Shown here one piece after another: positions 40,501 through 50,900 of a DNA stretch of 64,000 nucleotides. A program made the position numbers and the translations under genes. The notes beneath the pieces were generated by a model. It was not told the DNA's origin, searched no databases, and saw nothing but the letters and a program-made list of their open reading frames with translations. The stretch spans positions 35,609,847 to 35,673,846 of the forward strand of contig OY997658.1 of NCBI GenBank assembly GCA_963921795.1. Reading direction: 5' to 3'. How positions within the stretch are numbered: position 1 is the first letter of the stretch; every line of letters starts with the position of its first letter. Source of the DNA: Nannobrachium achirus. Lineage: Eukaryota > Chordata > Actinopteri > Myctophiformes > Myctophidae.

Positions 40501-40621
40501 CAGGCACGAGTCTCTCACTGGCCAGAACATGGAGAAGAAAGCCAGGTGGAGGGAGGATTACCTGAGAGAGAGAGAGGCTGCTGCTGTTGCTGCTGCTGCT
40601 GCACTGGCCGAGAAGCCATAA
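34512..40621 (+). CDS. fam162a: FAM162A, mitochondrial membrane protein
   Basis: Exons are 34512-34557, 37671-37802, 38358-38472, 39819-39927 and 40493-40621. All junctions are GT-AG with exact phase continuity (1, 1, 2, 0), giving 176 aa. Exon 1 encodes MNFFKSRSVIGNLIG, a basic amphipathic start fitting mitochondrial import. Exon 2 is Pro-rich (PEAKPEPPAPAKPEPP). Exon 3 holds the family block YKPSKFDIKMLLWSGRFK. Exon 4 holds FEMIDAARNKVRVK followed by a single membrane segment (YGMMVATIAGCLVMVILGK). Exon 5 ends in an Ala/Glu/Lys-rich helix. In mammals the protein is hypoxia-responsive and linked to mitochondrial apoptosis. Exon 1 is the least certain: it was chosen because its phase fits, it is outside repeats and it abuts the MIX23 promoter. 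Confidence 0.9.
35470..36200. repeat. Repeat-rich segment in FAM162A intron 1, including an inverted repeat
   Basis: GACCTTTGAATGGTGCAGTA at about 35779-35798 is inverted at about 36158-36177, extending with few mismatches over roughly 55 bp on each side. Just upstream (35570-35640) are CCTAACCCTAA-like, imperfect telomere-like repeats. Open frames on the minus strand here are not supported as genes. Confidence 0.6.
36488..36735 (+). repeat. tRNA-derived SINE
   Basis: A pol III A-box-like segment, GCAGTGGTTAGTGCTTCGCC, is followed 25-30 bp later by a canonical B box, GGGTTCGATTCCC (36535-36547), and then by TGTGTGGAGTTTGCATGTTC and 'tccccgtgtctcctagggt', a tail module common in fish SINE-like repeats. 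Lies in FAM162A intron 1. Confidence 0.75.
37245..37640. mobile_element. Dispersed repeat, copy 1 (second copy 45660-45856)
   Basis: The left part 'accctggccacaatatg' and right part 'accaggcttttctcttcgcagatgagtaagcctggctatgcgaggcta' are both found in the same order at 45660-45856. The right end sits only 30-40 bp before FAM162A exon 2. The nature of the element is unknown; no clean inverted ends were identified. Confidence 0.55.
38951..39600 (-). mobile_element. 3' end of a LINE, antisense to FAM162A
   Basis: On the minus strand the segment ends ...GGACCCCAGGAAGAATAGCC...CTAATGGGGATCCATAAT and then (AAAGT)n (38951-38985), the layout of a non-LTR retrotransposon 3' UTR and short tandem tail. 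The 39350-39550 part is consistent with a decayed C-terminal reverse-transcriptase region. Not related in sequence to the LINE at 20333. Located in FAM162A intron 3; a poly-T tract lies at 39190-39238. Confidence 0.55.
40037..40431. mobile_element. Short nonautonomous hAT-like element with 8-bp target duplication
   Basis: The body is 40045-40423, with ends CAGGGGTCTTCAACATTTTC and (complement) CATGGGTCTTCAACAGG. The 8-mer GTCTAGAG is duplicated at 40037-40044 and 40424-40431. The interior contains the hairpin AATAGCCGATCTACAAGGTC / AGCTTGTAGGTCTGCAATT (40238-40292). It is inserted in FAM162A intron 4, about 60 bp before the last exon. Confidence 0.9.
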
Positions 40622-41407
40622 CCAACACAGCCATTCAACACACAATGGTGGTACCCCCAGAAAGCAGGACCCTCAGTCCCTCTTCCTCTGTGCATTACAG
40701 CATCCGATCTCACCCTACGTGGGCATGTAGAAGCACCAAAACAGACGACTTTTTGCGCAATAGTGCTCCTACAACCTCAAGATCAGCATTAAACCACGCT
40801 GCTCATGGATAATTTAATAATTCTGTAAAAGCCATCAGTCCAGGTTCATAGAGAATGTTATGGTCAAAGGTGCCAGTCATTTTGAGGATTTGTGTTAAAA
40901 CGTAATGTCTACTGAAATGTTGCACAATTCAATTTATATAAAGATAGACCCTAAACGGTGTGTCCATCTGTTCAAACGTTGAGGCATTTCATTTGGTTAC
41001 GATGGTCAAAAAGGAGACAGTTAAACTTCCATAAAGATTTTACACTGCAGTATGGGTATTACTTCCATGTTTTTAGTACACTGCACATAATCAATTGTTT
41101 TATAGGAGAGAATAGTTTGCTTCTGTCAGTACCTCTTTCTCAGGCTGTCCTATACAAATGCCTCAAGTGTCTGTTATAATCCAACAATGGTAAAGACGGC
41201 CCATCCCGTTTCCAGCTGTGTGTAAAGGTACAGATATGAATTCAATGCACAGTATACTATGTTGTCATCATGAGAAAAATAAGAAGTGGATCAGAAGTAA
41301 TCCTTTTTTAATCCAATCTTTGGTCCCCTCCTTAATGTTCTCATCAGTTAGACCTCTAATCCGATCATCGCTGATCATGTAGCAGTGTCTATGTAAATAC
41401 CTGTCGT

Positions 41408-41428
41408 AATAAACAGTTAAGGAATAAA
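41408..41428 (+). terminator. fam162a: Candidate poly(A) signals of FAM162A
   Basis: AATAAA hexamers lie at about 41408 and 41423, some 800 bp after the stop codon, with no intervening clear alternative. Assignment is by position only. Confidence 0.4.
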
Positions 41429-41834
41429 AAAACATACAAATAAAATGAGTACTCATGATTTATCTGTCATTGATCTGTTATAAAACACCATAAGTCACAG
41501 TCATCTCATACCTGTAAGGAATAGATGGACATTGGACACTGTTTGGCAATACGATTTCTGACTACCTCGAATATGAGAAAACTGGTAGACAATTATGTTC
41601 AGCGACGTGAACTGGTAGTGCTTTTGTAATATTTAAAAATTAAAACACTACAAATGAGTGTTTTAAACTACTTTGAATTTCAACTTGCCATCCCTATTTA
41701 GTGTCACAGGTGAAAACTTCACTTATTACTGGAAATTCAAGTGAATGGATTTCCAAGTGCGACACATCGTGACACGTGAGCGTGTAGATCACCTATTTTT
41801 GAAAAATGTATAAAATATATTGCTTGTGTCAGTG

Positions 41835-42010
41835 GCCATCCTGAGATTGTGTGGTTGGGGTTCAATCCACCGGCCAGGTCATTTCAAAGACTATAAAAGT
41901 GGTACCCAAGTGCCTCCCTGCTTGGTAGTTACTTGTACATCAAGCTGCCTCACTACAGAAACAGGTGATAGGCTCCTTCCTACATGTGTCATGGACAGCA
42001 AAGCCCCCCT
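41835..42010 (+). repeat. Possible tRNA-derived SINE fragment
   Basis: GGGTTCAATCCACC resembles a pol III B box, followed by 'aagactataaaagtggtacccaagtgcctccctgcttgg', a segment that recurs in fish SINEs. The A-box side is weak. Confidence 0.4.
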
Positions 42011-42129
42011 GCCACACACAATGTGCCCCTAACTGTTCCCTGGGAGCATTTTGATGGGTTAAATGAATGTAAGGGTAAATTTCACTTATATAGGTCCGAT
42101 TCCCCTGGACTGGAGGTGCTATTTCTGTG

Positions 42130-42504
42130 CTTTAATCCAGTGGTTCTCAACCTTTTCAAGCCACGACCCCCAAAATAACTGGTGACCCACCGACCCCCCA
42201 CCCTGAGCCATTTTAGCCACACGGTTCTATTGTGAAAATAGACGATCTACATGATCGCAACAAGCATGTAGATTGTCTATTTTCACAATGTCTGCCTCTA
42301 ATATTTGACAATTTGGCCAATGTTTAATTTGTCATTTTAAAAGTATTAAAAAGTCCTTAAAAATTCACTTTAGAAATGTGCAGATACCCTCTTGATGTTG
42401 GTTTGTTTACTGTTGAGTGAGAAAACAATGTTACACATTAAGTTAATCATCTGGGGACACCCCTGGGGGTCCCGACCCACAGGTTGAGAACCACTGCTTT
42501 AATC
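42130..42504. mobile_element. Short nonautonomous hAT-like element (CAGTGGTTCTCAACC ends)
   Basis: The body is 42138-42496. Ends CAGTGGTTCTCAACCTTTTC and (complement) CAGTGGTTCTCAACCTGTGG are flanked by the exact 8-mer CTTTAATC (42130-42137 and 42497-42504). An internal hairpin with arms ATTGTGAAAATAGACGATCT / AGATTGTCTATTTTCACAAT spans 42230-42290. Confidence 0.92.
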
Positions 42505-45262
42505 AAAGATGTTACCTGCCGGAGTGCTTCAGCCAGTGCATAGACCAGACCATACAATATAAGATATGGACTTTTGTTTGAAATAATTATATATACTATG
42601 GTAATTATATTATGCTCCTAGCGAGCAGGAGGACACCAATCTTTTATCTTGCATGGCTCTCCTCCCTCTCCTTGGTTTCCTGTCTCTAAACAGACCGGTC
42701 TCAAATTAGTAAAACAAAAAGGCAAAAATAAACCTCCCAAATAGCCAATGAATTTGTAACTCGAATGACTACTTATTGGGGCTGGGGCCCCATTGGGATT
42801 ACACAGTGATTATTCTTTTTAACATTTTTTATTTAATTTAACATTTTGAGTGGTGCAAACTGATAGAGATCCGTGCTCATGCACAGGATTCTTAATAGGA
42901 CTAGTTGTTAAAGATCCCTAAATATTCAATTTTGGGATCTAACACTCCCTGAGGTTAAGTAGCGACCGTAGGGAGTACCCGCTATTTTTCCTATTTTGAC
43001 TTACCTTTTCAAGTCTCACACAAACACCCTTCACATACACAGACATTAGCTAGTGACTGGAGCTCTTCATGTGGTGCTCTGGCGCCATCTGTCGGAAGTC
43101 TATGTGTGTGTGTGTGAGCAGTTGTCATTGTCACAGCCACAGGGTCACACACACACACACCGGTTTGTGTGTGGTGGTAATCAAGCATGGCAGATTTTCT
43201 GCTGCAGGTTTCCATAATAAGTAATGCTCCCTACAGTCACAATAAAGTAACTGACGTCACGGGCAAAACGTCCCATACAAGGACATATGCATGTGTCGTG
43301 TTTCACTTCACACAGGTGCATTTTCTCTCTTTTTTTTCATTCAAAACGTTTTGTGGGAGCGATACCGCCATACAGTAGGTAACCAGCGACTTATTACCGC
43401 AACAACTACAAAATCCATACCGCCCCAGCCCTACTGCTTATGTTTCGAACCAAAAAGCATTTCACAAATAGTAGGTCATGAAATAGCATTTATGCAAATG
43501 GCATAACAAAGGACAGTTACACAAACTCAATACAACAGCAGTATTGAACATGAGCTGGTCATCTCGTGCAGAGATGTTTTTTGACAAAAGTAAGAAATGT
43601 AAAGAGGACTTGGTAAACAATAATTCAGCATTGTTAACTTAAGTAATCACCAGTATTTTCAAGTTTAATCTGGATTTGTATTTTCTTTAAATTACCCGGC
43701 TGGATTTCTGAATACAGATTATGGCACTATCAGAAAAATGTCAGATTCTGCCCCCAAATAAAAGTATCTCTCAATATAGGTTTGTGACAATTATTTAGAA
43801 AGATCAAACTAAACAAACCTTATTACATTGGGAAGCCATATTTTGAGACTTTTTTTTGTTGCTAAAAAGCCAATTACAAGAGATATAACTTTACTTCGTC
43901 GGGGTAACTTTCTTAGAGTTTTGATGAGGCATCATTATCTGCAGACTACAATTAGTCAGTTTAGACAGTTTTCAGTCTTCAATATGCTGGACCCCATCGT
44001 GGGGTGGGTAAACAGTGAGGTGCTTTGTCGTCCTTGCCAAACCAACAGGAGACTGAGGATGTAGACAAACACCCCTTTACGCCTCACTTCCTGAGGAGGG
44101 AAGAGCTGTGCCATTAACACAAATGAATCATTCAAAAATGGCGAGCGTTAAAAACTACTGTAGGAGCTGGCGTCGGTCCCGAACTAAAGTGCTGCAAATA
44201 AAATGGAATTATGGTAGGATTATAATAAAGTTCCCACGGTTCTGCCGTCGGACAGGCTCCAGGGTTAAGTCTTATTTGTCTCGTCTACGTCTGTCCATTT
44301 GTCTCAGTGCGAGGGAAGACTCCAATTCCCATGGTTCCAAGGGTTTTTGTCGTGCGTCACACCATAGGCAGGAGGCAGTCCTAACTCTTAGGGATGGAGG
44401 GCTGTATGAGGATGGACATAGTTCCCCTGTCCTCCCTCTCTGGAGGAAGGAACGCATGATATGGTAATCCAGGGAGGGTGCACAAGCAGCCTGGTAAATC
44501 ACATAACACAAGCTGCACCCCTCACCAATGCTGTCGCACTCCTGATTCGTCCATCCATGGCTGGAGAGAGGAGGTAGTGTAAGGTACCTCTGAGTCATGT
44601 TTTAAGTGCCTTCAGTAGAAGTCAGTTCAGTCCATAAGCTTGGGACTGGCCACGTCGCGCTGTTGACCACAGTCGTGTGGTCAGTCCTACGGTCAGTCCA
44701 GTGTTTAGGATTGACCATTATTCTCTAGGGATGCGAGTGTGTGTATGCGCGAGTGTGTGTATGCGTGTGTATGTGAGGGGAGACTGGGGAAAATCACATC
44801 CACAGTTGTCTGTCTTGAGAGTCACTAACGCAGTTCCATCAGACAAGCAGCGCGGTTCAACAAACTCCCATTTGCTCGCAAGAGATGGGGTTATCAAATC
44901 ATTACGGGGAATGTATGGGAGGTGAGCCTTTTGACGTGGGATAAGTTCAAGAAGAAAGTAAAAAAAAAAGTAGAGGGCTCGTTTGGAGGGCAAGTCAGGA
45001 AAAGGGAAGTGAATCCTTCACAAACTGACTAAGACTGCATTGCACACACGCACACAGATGTGCTCCGGTAATATTACACGTTTCTTTATAATCATGATAA
45101 AGATGATTAATTCAATCTCTCTTGAGATGGGAAGGGGATGGGGAAGGGAATTTGAACCAGGCTTTTTTTTTTACCGTGGTTGTGGGTTTAGAGAGAAAGA
45201 GGAAGGAAAAGGAGAATGGTTTCAGTGGGGATGAAGGTGGCGCTTGGAGGGTAGAGCTGGCA
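42505..45262. other. Region between FAM162A and KPNA1 3' ends
   Basis: No gene recognised; the part adjoining 45263 is probably KPNA1 3' UTR on the minus strand. (GT)n/(AC)n runs lie at about 43104-43118, 43147-43160 and 44739-44775. In human an intronless WD-repeat gene (WDR5B) occupies the corresponding interval; no WD-repeat frame is present here. Confidence 0.45.
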
Positions 45263-47912
45263 TTATAGCTGAAAGCCCTCCATTGGGCCCTCGCACTGCT
45301 GGAAGAGGAACTGCTGCTGCGTCAAGTCGACAGCTGGAGCCAGGGACGGGTCCTCGTCCTCTGGGCTGAAGTAGCGCTCGATCAGGTCAAATGCCTTCTG
45401 ATAGATGTCCTGGTTCTCGTGACCCTGGAGGAACTCCAGCTTGTCCAGACCTGCAGAGGAAGGTGGACCCATAGACATTAAAAGTCAAAATTGGGATTTA
45501 GGTTTGGCGTTTGAAGTGGTCTACAAGCTGGTGTCACTTGTGTATATAGGGTTGTGCGATATGTAAAAATAAAATATCACGATATGTTTCCAAGCAATAT
45601 CACGATAGTTGGTTTTTATGGTTATTTTCCAAGTTATTTAACAGTACAACCACCTACAAGGCACCCTGGCCACAATATGACTTCCGGTTGGTTCTAGCGG
45701 AAGTGGCGGAAGTGCTGTGTTTAACGGAAATTACGTCATGCGTTGTAATCTTCCGGTGAAATTCTCACGGCGGAAGTTGAACAGTCTCTGCCTGATATTG
45801 TCACCAGGCTTTTCTCTTTGCAGATGACTAAGCCTGGCTACGCGAGGCTATCTACAAGGTAACAAAAACTAAAGGAAAAAGGAGTAACAGACCATTTAGA
45901 CCAGTGGTCCTCAAAGTGGGGCCCGGGGACTCTGTGGGTTCCTTTTGGGGGGGTCTAAATTGACCCTTACAAGTATCTAACTCTGACAGTATACAAATGA
46001 AACCAAATTGGTTTCATTTGTATGCTGTCAGAGTTAAGGGGAGACCATGACATTTTAAAGTCTGAGAACTACTGATTTAGACTAAAATGCAGGTTTAAAT
46101 GAATTCTGCAATGAATCTCTGTATTTCTGTATTAACAATTCAACAGGATTTTTTATAACGATATCTCTGAAAAGGTATATCGTGGAGACATTGTATCGTC
46201 TCAACGATATTTATCACCATATCGCCCACCCCTCTGTATAACACAACTGTGACAACATAGAACTCCTCAGTACCAGTAGCTACCAGGATAAAGGTAAAGG
46301 ATTTAGTTTGAAAGCGAAGAGTTACATTCTGGTGAATATTGATCCAGATACAGTAACATCAAATGTGTCAGCATGCATTTACACCTACCATAGGCCTCCT
46401 CTATGAGTGCACAGTAGGGGTTAATGCCACCAACCCTCTTGGCCTCCAGCTCTCCCAGTCGCAGGATGTTCTCCAGGCCGTTCAGAGCCACTTGTACGAT
46501 CTTAGAGTCCATCAGTGTCAGCAGGTCACACAGTGGCTTTATACAGCCCAGTTCCACCAGACTTCTGCAGGGGGCAATACACACACACACAAAACATCAA
46601 AGAAGAGTCTGAAATTGTTGCAAGGACAACCATAACTCAAGAGGGTACAAATTAAACCAAACAGACCGTTTGTACACCTGAGTTGCAGACCTGTAAGGGG
46701 CCATTTGTAAATCTCTCAAGGAACCCAGATGGTGCCTGACCAAACTTTGAAAACCACTGTATCAGTCACCCAAGATGCGAATCAGCTCTTGTCCTCAAAA
46801 TCCAACAGCTGCATTAGGAAGGACTAGGACATAGGACTGAATAGAGATGCGAAAAATCATCTCTTTACTTCATTTTCAAATGTAATATCCTACAGCAAGA
46901 GCTTTACCAATAAAGCAATGGCCATTTACTGTACAGTAGCATTAGCCTGTGTCCACAAATTAGTTTTACACATCCCTAGATTCAAACGGCAGGTGAATGC
47001 AATTAACGACCTGGTAAGATAGAAAAAAATAAATCATTCTTCCAGGGTTGGTGACAATTCCACAGGTTATTGTATGGATCTGTCGAGAGAGGCACACTCT
47101 GGTTCATAGTTTGTGTCTCACCTGATCTGCTCCGTGGAGCCTCCGGAGGTGGCGTTGGTGATGGCCCAGGCGGCCTCCTTCCGTGTGCGAAACTCTGCCA
47201 CTTGCAGGATATTAATGAGAGGAGGCAGCAGTCCTGCATCCATCACCATCTAACCACACAGAGAGCAACGCTGTAAGCCAGGGGAGTCCTGTGGGGTTCC
47301 AGGGGATGGCTAGCCTGGCCCCTGAATCGCTAGCTATGCCCATTAACCATTATTTTGTGCTTTAACTTTAGAAAAATAGCAGATATACAAGCTCACAGCG
47401 CGGCACCGAGTGCCGCGCTGCGAGCTTGTAGATCTGCTATTTTTGAAAAATCGTGAAAATGAGTGCAAGTCTTTGAATATCTTTGACCCGATCTTTGACC
47501 CGACTTCTAAATCCTTCCCCTAAATCATGCTGTTCTCAAACCTTTACATGTCAAGGACCCCCAAAATTACAGGTATTTGGCCACGGACCCCCATCTCAAA
47601 ATATGTTGTTCCAGGGACCACCCAGAAGTAAATATTTGAGTTTTTTTTTTTTTTTTTTTTTTTTTGAGTTTTCAAAAATAGCAGATCTACAAGCTCACAG
47701 CGCGGCACTCGGTGCCGCGCTGTGAGCTTGTATATCTGCTATTTTTCAATAGTTAAAGCAGTCAATAATCCTAGGCCTAAATGGGTTAATAAAATATGTA
47801 CAGGCAATTCAGAATCCTATTAACACATATGGTGCCAACCCAGAGTTTCCCGAGTTTGTATTGGTACTAGTGCTGTGCCAACCCCGAGTTTCCCGAGTTT
47901 GAGCCGTTTTTG

Positions 47913-47945
<33 letters not shown>

Positions 47946-50900
47946 TTTTTTTTCTTTTTTTTTAAATCTTTTTTGGACCTCCAGAAATGTATTAGGCATG
48001 ATCGCGATCGCGAAATTGCATGTTTAACCCCCATACCAACCCATTCTTTCAAACATGGCAGCCATGTTTGTTTACATCTGAAGAAAACATAATGGCTGAT
48101 AAATCATGAATGCCTGAACGGATTTCCAAGCGGATTTTTTTTGTTTGAAAGCTGTGAACAGCATCTACACACGTGGTGCATCATCTAGGCATGGGCGTGC
48201 ACTTTTTACACACTTGCACAATTACATGGAAGTCTATGGTAACCATGGCAACGCGAGACATTGAAGAGAAAAAATCATTGCAACATAAGTGTTAATAATG
48301 GAGTGAAAGGATATGAAAATTCCTGGCTTTCACATTTAACCTAAGAATTCACTAGATATTTAATACATATTTCCTCCACCTCTTTTTGCACATTAAAATG
48401 ATTTTAGATCAACTCTTCTAGCTACTTGTTTTCTTTCTGGAGCCACATTCATTCATCAAGGGCAGGTTATTTTTTTTTAAAGTTTTCTTTCATTATTTTT
48501 TTCAGTGGTTACTTTATGGCTACCCTTTTTAATGAAATGACGCCTCTGCAGTGCAAGCATGGATAAATCATACCATGTGCTGCACACGCACCTGTATCTG
48601 TGCCCGGTTCCCTGCGGTGATGTTTGAGATGGTCCAGCAGGCTTCCTTCTTGATGGACTCCTTGGGGCTGCTGAGGAGGTGGAGCAGGGACTGCAGGGCC
48701 GAGCAGTTCAGAATCACCTGCACAATAGAACAAAACACACCCAAAGGCACGTTGAAACATGCTCAATCAAATAGATGCAGCTAACTATTTCATCGTGTGG
48801 CTAGGCGTGTCACATTTATTACATAATCGCCTAATCGCAAATAATTTTTGCATAATCGTCATAATCGTTTCCATGTTAAAAAAATGTCATACATTTTCAA
48901 AGAAATTGCAGAAATGGCAACTCTAAGCTTACCTTGTAAATAAGGTATTTTTACATTTTTATAAAGGTATACAATTATTAAATGTGTCAGTAATTTCTTA
49001 AGTTATGTCATCTGCCCTGTGCCTGTGCTACTTTTGACTACGAAGCCTAAAAGGCGAACAGAAATCATGTTTTTGTTCATATGTTCTATTGTTCAACACC
49101 ACACAATTAAATCGTTAATAGCAATTATTTGTGACAGTTAATCGTCAACTTAAATGACAGCTACGTGTCAGCCCTACGTGGCATTATCTTAGTGGTAAGA
49201 TTTAAATAAAAGGCCTTTCTGTGTGCCGTTGTCACCATTACCTGTGTCTGTAGGTCATCTCCTGTGACTATATTTCCAACGGCCCGCAATGACGGGGACA
49301 CCACTTTATAATCCGAGTGCCTGGAACAACACACAGAATCCCAATGATCAGTGAGAAACACCTCTCTGTGATAGCTGAAAAACCTGACCACAACTCAATG
49401 TAGATGACTCTTATGATAAGTGATTCTCTGCAATTGCGAGGGAAATAAACAGTAAAAGATGCATGCAAAGTGATTTTGTGCCTTCTCTTTTTCAGTTGTG
49501 ATGCAATAAAACAGGGCTTCATTTAAATATAAGCATGCATGTGGTGCTGCAGAATATTCTGCTATTGTCTTATTCATAGCATACAGTATGTACCTAAACT
49601 GTTGCACAATGACTGAAAGTTCAAGCTTTAACAGATTTTGAATGCATTATACAGTAACCTAAAAGTGTCAGCCCAAAAGGCAGTTCAAATGACTTTTGGA
49701 AAACAACCAGCAGGTGGCACAGGTCTGCACTTTCTCTTGCTACAGCAGAAGCGGCCATGAGGCCCAATACATTCTCCTTCCGATGTCCGAACATTTCCCC
49801 GGAAAGGGAGGTGATATTAACTACAACGATGGCCGGTCTCAGAACTTGTGCACCCGCAGATGTCCTGACTCTCCAGACTAGTTCGGAAAGCCTGGTCTGA
49901 ACCGGAAGCTTTTTCTGACGTCGGAAGGACATGTATTATTGGCCTTTAGTGTGATCCTGTGGCCTTACAGCAGTAGCTCCACCAGCCTGCGGCAGACTCC
50001 TGAGTCGATGACGGTCTGGATTTTGTCGTTGGGGCCATCAGACAGGTAGGAAAGCGCCCAGCAAGCGTCGGCCAGGATGTCTGTGTCGTTGACAAACAGC
50101 AGCCAAGCCAGCACACTGAGACACGGGGACACCTGGAGGGAACGCAGGTAAAAGAGTGGGGAGGGGGGGCTTTTTATGAAAGGCACAAGCATCAATTCTG
50201 TTACACTGTATTGAAACCAAGAAAGGTCATCAGCTTCCGCGGCGCCTTCTGAGAAAGCGCCACAGTTCCATGCATTGCATGCATACGGCAAGTGACTTCC
50301 CTGCAGCAGGAAAAGGAGCCAGCAAAAAGCGGTGCAAAAATGTTGACTAGTATGACTACCGTTCAACCTTTCTGTTGCCACTATGCGGCAAGACAAAGTG
50401 GCAGCCATTTAGATGCTTGCTTTGGACTGATGTACAAATGGACTAGGTTTGCACACAAAGGTCTTGTGGATGTTTCAGACGTTTTGTACACTACACACTC
50501 ATTCAGCAGAAATGTCACTGCTGGTGTGAATTGGGTTTTATTGCGCTCAAATCAGCTGCTATGTTTACCATCTTCTCTATTTACAACAACAAACAGCCTG
50601 TGAACTTGAGATATGGTGGGCAATGTCACATGTGGTACTGTAGGTGCACTGTTACTGTATCTGGACCAATTACCTTGGCGAAATCTGGAGGCGGGTTCTT
50701 CCCTCTGCACAGGTTTGAAAGTGCCCAAACTGCGTTCCTCATCATTGTCAGACGATTCTGCCTGGCCAGCAACCTTAGAGAGGAACGGCGTTAAGTTAAA
50801 GAGCAAAGTCACTGCTTTGTCAGTATTATACAAGATTAAGTGATTAAGTGAAATATGCTGAGCTGCCACTCACTGCACAAGGGAGGGTAGGATGTTGCAG

